A DNA stretch of 25,799 nt. Source: a bacterium. GTDB lineage: Bacteria; Patescibacteriota; Minisyncoccia; UBA6257; GWB1-50-10. Location: positions 1 to 25,799 of the forward strand of contig DAICZV010000004.1 in assembly GCA_027310975.1 (NCBI GenBank), read 5' to 3'. A program made the position numbers and the translations under genes. Of this stretch, positions 13,805 through 20,893 are shown piece after piece; the stretch's first letter is position 1; each line of letters opens with the position of its first letter. The notes below the pieces were generated by a model that was given only the letters and a program-made list of their open reading frames with translations, was not told the DNA's origin and searched no databases.

Positions 13805-15020
13805 TCATCTCGTCCGGCAGGAGGCGCAAAAGCTCGTTATATTTGCCGATGCGACTCTCGTGGGGGGCGCCGATCTTGACTCCTTCTGCTCCGGCGGCCC
13901 TCGCGAGATGGATAAGGAAGTTATCCTCCGTCTCCCCCGATCGGTGGGAAACAATGCGTTTCAAACCGAGAGAGGCCGCCGCGCTCATTGCCGCGCACGT
14001 CTCGGTCAAGGTTCCAATCTGGTTGGCCTTGATAATAACGGCATTTACGGCGCCTTCCCCGGCATACTTTTTTATCAGCGCTTCGCTTGTAACCGTAAGG
14101 TCGTCCCCTACCACCAATTTTTCTTCGGCAAAACCTCCAAGGGCTTTCCGCAAGGCGGCGAAGTCGGCGCCTTTCTCCTCGTCAAACGGGTCTTCAATGG
14201 AAAGGAGGCCCGGCGCCCAAGCAAACCAGTCCTCGTACGTTTTGCGGAGCGTCGCCGCGTCCAACTTTAAACCGCCGAAATTATAATGTCCGCTCTCGTA
14301 GAAACTGCTTGCCGCGGCATCCAGTCCCAAGCGGAATTGGTCCTCCAAGTTGTGCTCCGCGATTAGGTCCGCCATAAGCTGAACGGGTTCAAAGGCATCT
14401 TCAAAATTCACGGCGTACCCTCCTTCGTCCCCGAGAGGCAGCTCCTCCTCGCCGGTCTTGCGCCGCAGGGCCTCGCCCAAGACCTCGTAGAACTTCATCA
14501 GTTTACCGACGGTCTTCACGTAAGAGCCGCGAGGACGCACCACGACCATATACTCCTGGATGGGCAAGTCGTTCTTGGCGTGCTTGCCGCCGTTTATCAG
14601 ATTGGAAAATATGAGCGGACGCACCGGAGAAACCTTCCCGCCGAAAAATTCTTCGTTCAAAACCTGCCAAAGTTCCACCTTCCGTTCAAAGGCGAGCGCC
14701 CGCGCAAAGGCCAGGGATATCCCCAACATAACGTTTCCGCCAAGTTTTTCCTTGTTTGGCGTCCCGTCCATTTCAATCATCCTTCGGTCCAGCTCCTCCA
14801 CGGTTTTAAAGTCAACGCCCTGGACGGCCCTCTCTATCTTGGCCGCCGCGTTTTCCGCCGCCGCCATCCCGAGGACCGCCGCTTCGCTTTTGCCGCGGCT
14901 CCGGCCGGAAGGTATCTGCGCATAAAAGGCCCGCAGGTCTTCGTCCGCAATCGCCACCTCTATCGTCTTTTCTCCCCGCGTGTCCAGGATCTCCCGGACA
15001 ACTATGTCCTTGATTATCAT
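13800..15020 (-). CDS. eno: Enolase
   Basis: The 406-residue product interconverts 2-phosphoglycerate and PEP. LPLGDEGGYA (catalytic Glu), LGLDAAASSFY and LSIEDPFDE (Mg ligands), VGDDLTVTS, the catalytic Lys in IIKANQIGTLTET, then SHRSGETED and GKYNELLRL are all present. It is shorter than the usual 430 or so residues and divergent: the N-terminal catalytic loop, normally SGASTG, reads SGRSRG (residues 38-43), keeping the Ser that ligates the second Mg but adding two Arg. It is the first gene of the long run towards 6699. Its upstream region carries repeated TTTCGCATT motifs (15033-15102) that may regulate it. Confidence 0.93.
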   Translation of the reverse strand: MIIKDIVVREILDTRGEKTIEVAIADEDLRAFYAQIPSGRSRGKSEAAVLGMAAAENAAAKIERAVQGVDFKTVEELDRRMIEMDGTPNKEKLGGNVMLGISLAFARALAFERKVELWQVLNEEFFGGKVSPVRPLIFSNLINGGKHAKNDLPIQEYMVVVRPRGSYVKTVGKLMKFYEVLGEALRRKTGEEELPLGDEGGYAVNFEDAFEPVQLMADLIAEHNLEDQFRLGLDAAASSFYESGHYNFGGLKLDAATLRKTYEDWFAWAPGLLSIEDPFDEEKGADFAALRKALGGFAEEKLVVGDDLTVTSEALIKKYAGEGAVNAVIIKANQIGTLTETCAAMSAAASLGLKRIVSHRSGETEDNFLIHLARAAGAEGVKIGAPHESRIGKYNELLRLLPDEMI

Positions 15021-15032
15021 ATTGTCCGCTTA

Positions 15033-15102
15033 TTTCGCATTATTGGCATAGGGTATTCGTCATTTCGCATTCTATGTAACCATCCAATTATATAATGCGA
15101 AA
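15033..15102. repeat. TTTCGCATT repeats upstream of enolase
   Basis: TTTCGCATTAT at 15033-15043 and its exact reverse complement at 15092-15102 form an 11-bp inverted repeat. TTTCGCATT recurs at 15063-15071, and another TTGCGAA lies at 15104-15110. A TATAAT (minus strand, 15087-15092) abuts one copy, so these may be operator sites over the enolase promoter. The 126-nt gap holds nothing else apart from the 15138-15162 hairpin. Confidence 0.45.
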
Positions 15103-15137
15103 CTTGCGAATCAGATATGCAAATGCCACGAAATTTC

Positions 15138-15162
15138 AAACACATCCTAGGCTAATGTGTTT
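15138..15162. terminator. Weak terminator-like hairpin at the dehydrogenase stop
   Basis: AAACACAT (15138-15145) pairs with ATGTGTTT (15155-15162), 8 bp, with a 9-nt loop that contains the stop codon of the dehydrogenase gene. The minus-strand T-run is weak (TTTGAAATTT) and the plus-strand one stronger. Confidence 0.35.
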
Positions 15163-16157
15163 TTAGGATTCAGGTTATTGCCCAGAAATCCGTTTATGTT
15201 CTGGAGCGTCGTGTCCAAAATGCGCTTCAGGGCCTCTTCGGAGTCAAAGGCGGCATGCGGTGTGATGAGGACGTTCGGCATTTTCATCAAAACGTGGTTT
15301 TCCAGGACGTTCCGCAAAACTTCTTCGTGGGGATGCTCTTCTTTGAGGAAGGCCATCTCGTCCTTGGTCTCGCCCTCCTCTTCCAATACGTCCAGCCCCG
15401 CTCCGGCCAAGATACCGTTTTCCAAAGCCCAAACGAGAGCGTTCGTCTCAATGAGGCCGCCACGGGCAGTGTTCACGAGATAGGCGCCATTTTTCACGAG
15501 GCCGATGTTATCCATGTTCAAAATGTGGCGGGTCTGGTCCGTGAGCGGGCAATGCAAAGTGATGACGTCGCACTGGGGCAAAAGGTCCTTCAAGGCCAGA
15601 TAGGCATAACCGAGGGTCTGCGCCGATTCCGTGTCCGGGTAGGGATCGTAGGCCAGAACGTTCATGCCGAACCCTTTTCCGATCTTAATGGATTCCTTGC
15701 CGATTCGCCCCGTGCCGATGACGCCGAGCGTCCGGCCTTTTAAGTCAATGCCGCGCAGACCGTCCAGCGAGAACGAGTCGCGCTCCTTCACGCCGTCTAT
15801 CGCCTGATAGATACGGCGCGTGAGGTTCAAGATGAGGCCAAAGGCAAATTCGGCCACAGTATTGTTCCCATAGCCCGGTACGTAGGTCACTTTAATGCCT
15901 TTGGCCTTGCAGGCGGCGAGGTCAATATGTTCAAAGCCGGTGGAATTGGTAGTGATAAGCTTCAAGTTCGGCAAAACTTCCAGCACTTTGGCGGTTATAT
16001 GGGAATTGACGAAGATGGAGATTATTTCCAGATCCTTCGGTTCCGGCAGATGCTCTTCGTCCACCTTTTCCTTGCTGAAGAAAAGCTCATGGCCGGTCAG
16101 GGCCTGGCGCACGATATTTTCTTCCCATCCTTCCAGTTCAAAAAATCCTATTTTCAT
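15147..16157 (-). CDS. D-2-hydroxyacid dehydrogenase, lactate dehydrogenase-like
   Basis: The 336-residue product belongs to the D-isomer-specific 2-hydroxyacid dehydrogenases. It has the NAD-binding GTGRIG, HCPLTDQTRHI, the catalytic Arg in NTARGGLI, Glu in LDVLEEE and His in ITPHAAF. Together with NSTGFEHIDL and YGNNTVAEFA this is closest to D-lactate dehydrogenase, reducing pyruvate to D-lactate with NADH. Another 2-oxoacid cannot be excluded from sequence. An acidic insertion (EEEGETKDEMAFLKEEHPHE) precedes the catalytic His, as in several LDH members. The start at ATG 16157 has TATAAT exactly 6 nt before it and no Shine-Dalgarno; the in-frame GTG further upstream lies in the -10 box itself. 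Confidence 0.85.
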   Translation of the reverse strand: MKIGFFELEGWEENIVRQALTGHELFFSKEKVDEEHLPEPKDLEIISIFVNSHITAKVLEVLPNLKLITTNSTGFEHIDLAACKAKGIKVTYVPGYGNNTVAEFAFGLILNLTRRIYQAIDGVKERDSFSLDGLRGIDLKGRTLGVIGTGRIGKESIKIGKGFGMNVLAYDPYPDTESAQTLGYAYLALKDLLPQCDVITLHCPLTDQTRHILNMDNIGLVKNGAYLVNTARGGLIETNALVWALENGILAGAGLDVLEEEGETKDEMAFLKEEHPHEEVLRNVLENHVLMKMPNVLITPHAAFDSEEALKRILDTTLQNINGFLGNNLNPKNTLA

Positions 16158-16163
16158 ATTTTG

Positions 16164-16169
16164 ATTATA
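16164..16169 (-). promoter_or_regulatory. -10 box 6 nt before ATG (probable leaderless promoter)
   Basis: TATAAT is exactly 6 nt before ATG 16157 and is preceded by TTTTTGGTG. The site at 1535-1540 has the nearly identical TTTTTTGGTTG before its TATAAT. No clear -35 box. Confidence 0.5.
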
Positions 16170-16170
16170 C

Positions 16171-16196
16171 ACCAAAAACAGCCGCCGAATCCGGCG
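16171..16196 (-). terminator. Weak terminator of the ATP-cone gene
   Basis: CGCCG, loop GATT and CGGCG form a 5-bp GC stem on the minus strand (16183-16196), followed by GCTGTTTTT. It lies between the ATP-cone stop and the dehydrogenase promoter. Confidence 0.4.
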
Positions 16197-16212
16197 TTAC
16201 GGATCGCTCCGC

Positions 16213-16509
16213 CTACGCGCGGCCGCGCGCCTTATCAAACCTCCGCCAGGCCGCCGATACGCTCGGCTCCATCTCGTCCAGGAGCGAGAGGGTCTTTCCG
16301 CGGATATCCAGAGTGGAAATCTCCTCTTTGGGCGCCGCGAAGGCCAGGACGACGTTCGCGACCTGGTTCACGACGGCCGCCACCCGTTCCGGCGGAAGCC
16401 CCGCCTCGCGGGCGGATGCCTCTATCGCCCGGCGGATCTTGCCCTCGTCAAACGGCTCCTTGGAACCGTCCCGGCGAATCACTGTTTTGGCCATATTATT
16501 TAGATCCAT
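16213..16509 (-). CDS. Stand-alone ATP-cone domain protein
   Basis: The 98-residue product is essentially one ATP-cone domain: VIRRDGSKEPFDEGKIRRAIEASA, then an amphipathic helix (VAAVVNQVANVVLAF) and ISTLDIRGKTLSLLDEMEPSVSAAWRRF. ATP-cones sense ATP/dATP in NrdR and ribonucleotide reductases. The NrdR zinc ribbon is absent and no reductase gene is nearby, so this is a free regulatory-type domain of unknown target. I chose ATG 16509, which has AAAGG 10 nt upstream; ATG 16494 would also fit the domain start, and the frame runs to an ATG at 16563 inside the leader hairpin loop. The leader carries a 16-bp perfect stem (16525-16596). Confidence 0.75.
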   Translation of the reverse strand: MDLNNMAKTVIRRDGSKEPFDEGKIRRAIEASAREAGLPPERVAAVVNQVANVVLAFAAPKEEISTLDIRGKTLSLLDEMEPSVSAAWRRFDKARGRA

Positions 16510-16524
16510 ATTTTTTCGACCTTT

Positions 16525-16596
16525 CCCCGCACCTTTGAAGAACCTACTTGCGCGAGCGGTCATAGCACGGGATTTCAGTCCTTCAAAGGTGCGGGG
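16525..16596 (-). ncRNA. Structured 5' leader of the ATP-cone gene (candidate)
   Basis: Positions 16525-16540 and 16581-16596 are perfectly complementary over 16 bp (CCCCGCACCTTTGAAG and its reverse complement), enclosing a 40-nt loop. An extended -10 (16609-16617) would start the transcript about 6 nt before the stem, and AAAGG follows it directly before the start codon. This is the layout of a cis-regulatory leader, but it matches no riboswitch class I can name. Alternatively it is a small mobile palindrome, or a terminator for the plus strand (TTTT follows there). Confidence 0.4.
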
Positions 16597-16608
16597 TTTT
16601 CCACTTTC

Positions 16609-16617
16609 ATTTTACCA
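16609..16617 (-). promoter_or_regulatory. Extended -10 promoter of the ATP-cone gene
   Basis: TGGTAAAAT (TGn plus TAAAAT) lies just downstream of the terminator at 16628-16657. There is no good -35. The predicted leader is about 93 nt. Confidence 0.4.
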
Positions 16618-16627
16618 CTCCGGCTGA

Positions 16628-16657
16628 AAATAAAGCCCTCAAGGTGAGGGCTTATTT
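16628..16657 (-). terminator. Terminator overlapping the stop of the small membrane gene
   Basis: AAGCCCTC and GAGGGCTT (8 bp, loop 5 nt) are flanked by A- and T-runs, so it works in principle on both strands. The stop codon of the 16639-16893 gene is inside the hairpin. Confidence 0.75.
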
Positions 16658-16893
16658 TTGAACTTCTTCCATGGCTTCCAAGTATCCACTGCTATCGTGC
16701 CTATCAGAACAATGACGCCCGCGTAAGCAAAAGGCGGATTCAGGATATTGTCCATTGGTATATCCCCGCGATTGGCGAGGAAAATAACTATCCCGGCCAC
16801 CCAAGTCAAAATCAATGTGGCGGGAATGTGTTTGAAAGCCAGCCACGTCACAATGACGGCGGCTATCAAATGCAAGATTGACTCTCCGGGCAT
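16639..16893 (-). CDS. Small two-helix membrane protein
   Basis: The 84-residue product has two or three hydrophobic segments (about residues 5-18, 24-41 and 56-71) separated by the polar turn NRGDIPMDN, and a basic C-terminal end (KPWKKFKNK). I recognise no family. The call is supported by a GGAGGAA Shine-Dalgarno just before ATG 16893, its own promoter at 16931-16960 and a terminator at the stop. It follows the small Cys protein by 63 nt. Confidence 0.65.
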   Translation of the reverse strand: MPGESILHLIAAVIVTWLAFKHIPATLILTWVAGIVIFLANRGDIPMDNILNPPFAYAGVIVLIGTIAVDTWKPWKKFKNKPSP

Positions 16894-16930
16894 TTACTTC
16901 CTCCAGTTTTAAAGTTTCAGTGCGGAATAT

Positions 16931-16960
16931 CTTATACCACAAATGCGCTTTTAAAATCAA
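16931..16960 (-). promoter_or_regulatory. Promoter of the small membrane gene
   Basis: TTGATT (16955-16960), an 18-nt spacer and TATAAG (16931-16936) with an extended TGG. It overlaps the stop codon of the preceding gene. Confidence 0.55.
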
Positions 16961-17151
16961 AATTTGAGCGTCGTCGGCACCGAACGGCCGCAAGATGTAG
17001 CGGGCATCGGCGCGGAAGGGTTTCCGTGCCTCACCCACTGCCCGTTATCGCAAAGCCAAGTATCTTCGTTCCCGCCCAAACCGAAGCGAACGAAAAGCAC
17101 GAGCGCGATGAGCGCCGCGACGATGATAAACGGAAGGCATTTCTTTAACAT
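16957..17151 (-). CDS. Small anchored protein with two conserved-looking Cys
   Basis: The 64-residue product has an N-terminal helix (LKKCLPFIIVAALIALVLFV) and an external part TWLCDNGQWVRHGNPSAPMP followed by ATSCGRSVP. The W-x-C...G-x-W-V-x-H-G-N-P...P...C layout is one I associate with small CPR exported proteins, so the two external Cys may form a disulfide. Its ATG overlaps the PEP synthase stop by one base (TGATG), so it is cotranscribed and probably translationally coupled to that gene. Function unknown. Confidence 0.7.
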   Translation of the reverse strand: MLKKCLPFIIVAALIALVLFVRFGLGGNEDTWLCDNGQWVRHGNPSAPMPATSCGRSVPTTLKF

Positions 17152-19598
17152 CAACTCTTATGCGCGATCTTCAAAATCGTTTTGATGACCGTGTCGGGGT
17201 TCAAAGACATGCTTTCAATTCCCTCTTTAGAGAGGAAGGCGGCGAAATCCGGATAGTCCGAGGGCGCCTGACCGCAGATGCCGATGTATTTCTTCCGGCG
17301 CTTCGCGGCGCGGATAACATCGCGGATAAGGGTCTTCACCGATTCGTCATTCTCGTTCGCAATGCCGCGGATGCGGTCGTTGCCGTCCCGGTCAATGCCG
17401 ACCGTAAGCTGGGTCAGGTCGTTGGAACCGATGCTCATGCCGTCAAAGACGTCCAGGAACTTATCGGCCAAGATCACGTTCGCCGGTATCTCGCACATTA
17501 CGAAGATCCGCAGATCTTCGCGACCCCGAGCTTGTCGAGGGGTGGCATGCTGCCTCTTCAACCCGTTTTTAGCCATTATCTCCACCACTTTCTTCCCTTC
17601 CTCCGGCGTGCGGCAGAACGGGACCATCGGCACGACGTTTTTGAGGCCTATCTCATCGCGAACCTTCTTCATCGCCTTCACTTCCAGCGCAAAGGCCGGA
17701 GCGAAGTACGGGCTGTAGTAGCGGGAAGCGCCGCGCCAGCCGATCATCGGGTTCTCCTCTTGCGGCTCATAGAGCTCGCCGCCGAGAAGAGTGCGGTACT
17801 CGTTGGTTTTGAAATCGGAGAAACGGACAATGACGTCATAGGGGTGGAAGGCAGCCGCGATCTTCGCGATGCCGTAAGAGAGCTTATCCACGTAGAACTG
17901 GGTCGGGCTCTTCCAGCCGGCTATCTTCTTCTCTATGGCTGCCTTGAGCTTTTTATCCCTGAGCTTTTCAAAATTAATCAGGGCCATCGGGTGCACGCCG
18001 ATAGAGCCCGCAATGATGAACTCTTCGCGCGCCAGCCCTACGCCCTTAACGGGCAGGAACGATTTTTCAAAGGCGCTGTCCGGAGTCGCGATATTAACCA
18101 TGATCTTAACCTTCGGCTTGGGGAGTTTGCGCACGTCGCGCTCCTCTACCTTGAACTTCAAAGCACCGGCAAAAACCAGGCCTTCGGTGCCGGTCGTATC
18201 CACCGTGAGAATGTCGCCGGTCTTCACGGCGCGAGTGGCGTTCTCCGTCCCCACGACGCACGGGATGCCGAGTTCACGGCTCACAATCGCGGCGTGGCTG
18301 GTGCGGCCGCCCTTGTCCGTCACGATGGCCGCGGCGATCTTCATAATCGGCTCCCAGTCCGGGTTGGTCATCGCGGTCACGAGAACCTCGCCCGCCTTGA
18401 AAGTGCGGATATCCTTCGGGTTCAAAATGACGCGCGCTTTTCCGCTTGCGATCTTGGAACCGACCGAAAAGCCCTTCGTCAAAACCCGACCGTTACCCTT
18501 CCGCTCATACTCTTTTATTTTGGAAAAATCACGCCCGGCCTGGACCGTCTCCGGCCGCGACTGGACGATGTACATCTCGCGCGTCCGCCCGTCTTTGGCC
18601 CATTCAATATCCATCGGCATCCACTTCCGATTTTTCTCCGAATAATGCTTTTCTATTAAAGCGCCCCAGCGCGCCAGCTCCAGTATCTCCTTTTCGGAAA
18701 GGACGAAGGCGCCGCGCTCCCGCTCCGTGGTCGGCACTATCTTCGTCTCCTTAATGCCGCGCCCAGCAGCATATATCATTTTGCGCTCCTTGACGCCGAG
18801 TTTTCTATCAATAATAGGTTTATATCCGTGTTTATCCGTTTTCTTATCCGTGCTTATCAGTGTTTTTTTGTAGACCAAAAACTCGTCCGGCGTTACTTCA
18901 CCCTGGACGATCATTTCGCCCAAACCCCAGGAACCGTTGATGAGAACGACATCTTTAAATCCGGACTCGGTGTCCAGCGTGAACATGACGCCCGAGCAAC
19001 CGAGGTCGGAACGCACCATTTTCTGCACGCCGGCCGAAAGAGCCACCTTCATGTGGTCAAAACCCTTGTCGGCGCGATAGGATATCGCCCGGTCGGTGAA
19101 GAGCGAGGCGAAATCCGCCTGCACGGCGATGAGGAGCTCGTCCGCGCCCCGGATGTTCAGGTATGTTTCATGTTCGCCGGCAAAGCTCGCGCCCGGCAGG
19201 TCTTCCGCCGTCGCCGAAGAACGGACGGCCACGTCGGCGTTCCGGCCGTAGATCTTTTCCATTTTCAGATAAGAAGAAACGATGGCCCGCTTCAGGTCGC
19301 CGGGCATCTTCGCGCCCCGAATGGCCCGGCGGATCTCATCGGCGCGCTTCGCGAGGTCCTTCAAGTCCTTCGTATCCAATCCCTTAAGGGTTTTCTTGAT
19401 GAACTTGTCCAGGCCGGTCTTTTTGAGGAAATAAAAATAGGCGGCGGCCGTCACGACGAATCCGTTCGGTATCCGCACGCCCTGCGGTTCCAAGAACCTT
19501 ATCATCTCGCCCAAAGAGGCGTTCTTGCCGCCGACTAGGGGCACGTCTTTTATCGTGATGTCTTTATACCAAAGGATGAGCTTCTTGTTCTTGTTCAT
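17151..19598 (-). CDS. ppsA: Phosphoenolpyruvate synthase (pyruvate, water dikinase)
   Basis: The 815-residue product has the three PpsA parts: an ATP-grasp pyruvate/ATP domain (GGKNASLGEM, AVRSSATAEDLPGASFAGEHETYLN), the swivelling phospho-His domain (GGRTSHAAIVSRELGIPCV, His435) and the PEP-binding barrel (VMCEIPANVILADKFLDVFDGMSIGSNDLTQLT, Cys775 in GICGQAPSDYP). The reaction makes PEP, AMP and phosphate from pyruvate, ATP and water, and may run either way in such organisms. Two short in-frame segments, about residues 248-258 and 682-696, are absent from usual PpsA and look like inserted repeat DNA. The start overlaps the glycerate kinase stop (ATGA). Confidence 0.95.
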   Translation of the reverse strand: MNKNKKLILWYKDITIKDVPLVGGKNASLGEMIRFLEPQGVRIPNGFVVTAAAYFYFLKKTGLDKFIKKTLKGLDTKDLKDLAKRADEIRRAIRGAKMPGDLKRAIVSSYLKMEKIYGRNADVAVRSSATAEDLPGASFAGEHETYLNIRGADELLIAVQADFASLFTDRAISYRADKGFDHMKVALSAGVQKMVRSDLGCSGVMFTLDTESGFKDVVLINGSWGLGEMIVQGEVTPDEFLVYKKTLISTDKKTDKHGYKPIIDRKLGVKERKMIYAAGRGIKETKIVPTTERERGAFVLSEKEILELARWGALIEKHYSEKNRKWMPMDIEWAKDGRTREMYIVQSRPETVQAGRDFSKIKEYERKGNGRVLTKGFSVGSKIASGKARVILNPKDIRTFKAGEVLVTAMTNPDWEPIMKIAAAIVTDKGGRTSHAAIVSRELGIPCVVGTENATRAVKTGDILTVDTTGTEGLVFAGALKFKVEERDVRKLPKPKVKIMVNIATPDSAFEKSFLPVKGVGLAREEFIIAGSIGVHPMALINFEKLRDKKLKAAIEKKIAGWKSPTQFYVDKLSYGIAKIAAAFHPYDVIVRFSDFKTNEYRTLLGGELYEPQEENPMIGWRGASRYYSPYFAPAFALEVKAMKKVRDEIGLKNVVPMVPFCRTPEEGKKVVEIMAKNGLKRQHATPRQARGREDLRIFVMCEIPANVILADKFLDVFDGMSIGSNDLTQLTVGIDRDGNDRIRGIANENDESVKTLIRDVIRAAKRRKKYIGICGQAPSDYPDFAAFLSKEGIESMSLNPDTVIKTILKIAHKS
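17515..17551. repeat. Quasi-palindromic repeat inserted in frame in ppsA
   Basis: The minus strand carries CCCCTCGACAAGCTCGGGG (17525-17543), which resembles the widespread CCTTCGACAAGCTCAGG-type intergenic repeat. Here it encodes HATPRQARGR between NGLKR and DLRIFVMCEIP, where PpsA proteins normally have only 2-4 residues. No second copy was seen in this window. Confidence 0.5.
18821..18862. repeat. TTATCCGT-type tandem repeat inside ppsA
   Basis: Three to four units of about 10-12 bp built on TTATCCGT(G) encode ISTDKKTDKHGYK, an extra stretch in the ATP-grasp part of PpsA. The motif recalls ATCCGTG-type repeats found between genes in various bacteria. Confidence 0.4.
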
Positions 19599-20887
19599 AT
19601 TTTTACGGCTATCACCAGATCGGAAACGTTGGCGCCCGTGTCGCCCGTCATTAACAGGCCTCCGGTCTTTTCAAGAAAACCGGAAGAATCGTTCCGCGCC
19701 AGATATTCCTCCCCTTTCAATCCGAGCGTCTCGGCTTTTTCTTCCGTTATTGTATCACAAAGCGCCCCGCCGTAATCGCCGTTATCGCGGCCATCCGAGG
19801 CAAGCGAAAGCACAGCCGAACCCGCGCCAATGCGCGGCAAAGCGCCGAGAGCGAGCTCCTGGTTCCGGCCGCCCCGGCCGTTTCCTTTAATGGTGACGGT
19901 CGTCTCGCCAGCATAAAGATACGCCGTTCCGGGCATCGTCTCGCCGATCTCGCGGGCAATGCGCTCTCCGACCTCCCGTGCTTCGCCCGTGAGCAAGCTG
20001 GTCCTCACCTCCGGACGCAAACCGAGTCCTTGCGCCTTCTCCGCCATGGCGAGGAGCGCGGTCTTGTTGGCAACAAAAATGATGTTCTTCACCTTTTCAA
20101 AATACTTGTCCTCTTTCGGCGTTTTGAGCGGCTCAATTTTGAGCCCAGTCGCTTTTTCCAGATCGTACTTTTGGACGATCGCCCGCGCCTCGTCCACGGT
20201 GGTTTCGTCCTTCACCGTCGGACCAGAAGCGGTAAAGCCGAGATCGTCGCCGGGCACGTCGGAAAATACGAGCGCGAGAGACGTCGCCGGATAAGCGTAT
20301 TCCGCAAGGCGGCCGCCCCGCGCGAGCGAAAGATGCTTCCGAAGAGTGTTTATCTCCTCTATCGTCGCACCATTTTCAAAAAGAATCTTCAATATATCGC
20401 CCTCTTGGGCGCACACCATATTTTCCGGATGGCAGAGGAGCGTGGAACCGCCGCCGGATATGACGAAAACGACTATGTCTTTTTCCGTAAGAGATGAAAG
20501 CAGGCGGATGATGGCGCTCGTCGCGTCCACGTTCGCCTGCGTCGGGAAGGGATGGGTGCCGGAATAGGTTTTTATCTTCTTCAAACTTCCCTGGTGGACG
20601 TCCAAAACGATGCCTCCGGAAAGCCGGTCGCCCAAAACTTCTTCCAAGGCCGCACCGGCTTCAAGCGCGCATTTGCCGACGCCCACGACGAATATCCGTT
20701 CAAAGCCGCTAAGGTCAAATGACTCTTCATCAACCGCAAGCGCGTTCCCAGACAAATGCACTCGTTCTTTTATCGCCTTTTGCGTGTCTATTGCCGCAAG
20801 GCCCGCTTCGGCTATCAAGAGAGCCGCTTTTCGCGCGGGACTCGCCGCGAGCTCGCTAAAATTCTTTATTTTCCCGTCTAGCGTCAT
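19595..20887 (-). CDS. Glycerate 2-kinase (MOFRL family)
   Basis: The 430-residue product belongs to the DUF4147/MOFRL glycerate kinases that phosphorylate D-glycerate to 2-phosphoglycerate. Landmarks are VGVGKCALEAGAAL, VISGGGSTLL, NTLRKHLSLARGGRLAEYA, FSDVPGDDLGFTASGPT and, in the MOFRL domain, AGETTVTIKGNGRGGRNQELAL and ASDGRDNGDYGG. Length is normal. It ends in a 4-nt ATGA overlap with ppsA, which strongly suggests a shared carbon route: the product is the substrate of enolase at 13800-15020, whose product PEP is the substrate or product of PpsA. It starts 6 nt after the thioredoxin-like gene. Confidence 0.9.
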   Translation of the reverse strand: MTLDGKIKNFSELAASPARKAALLIAEAGLAAIDTQKAIKERVHLSGNALAVDEESFDLSGFERIFVVGVGKCALEAGAALEEVLGDRLSGGIVLDVHQGSLKKIKTYSGTHPFPTQANVDATSAIIRLLSSLTEKDIVVFVISGGGSTLLCHPENMVCAQEGDILKILFENGATIEEINTLRKHLSLARGGRLAEYAYPATSLALVFSDVPGDDLGFTASGPTVKDETTVDEARAIVQKYDLEKATGLKIEPLKTPKEDKYFEKVKNIIFVANKTALLAMAEKAQGLGLRPEVRTSLLTGEAREVGERIAREIGETMPGTAYLYAGETTVTIKGNGRGGRNQELALGALPRIGAGSAVLSLASDGRDNGDYGGALCDTITEEKAETLGLKGEEYLARNDSSGFLEKTGGLLMTGDTGANVSDLVIAVKI

Positions 20888-20893
20888 CTTTTA

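Noticed and set aside
17160..18659. 499-codon plus-strand open frame
   Set aside because: It is the antisense shadow of ppsA in GC-rich DNA, with no domain, start signal or promoter.
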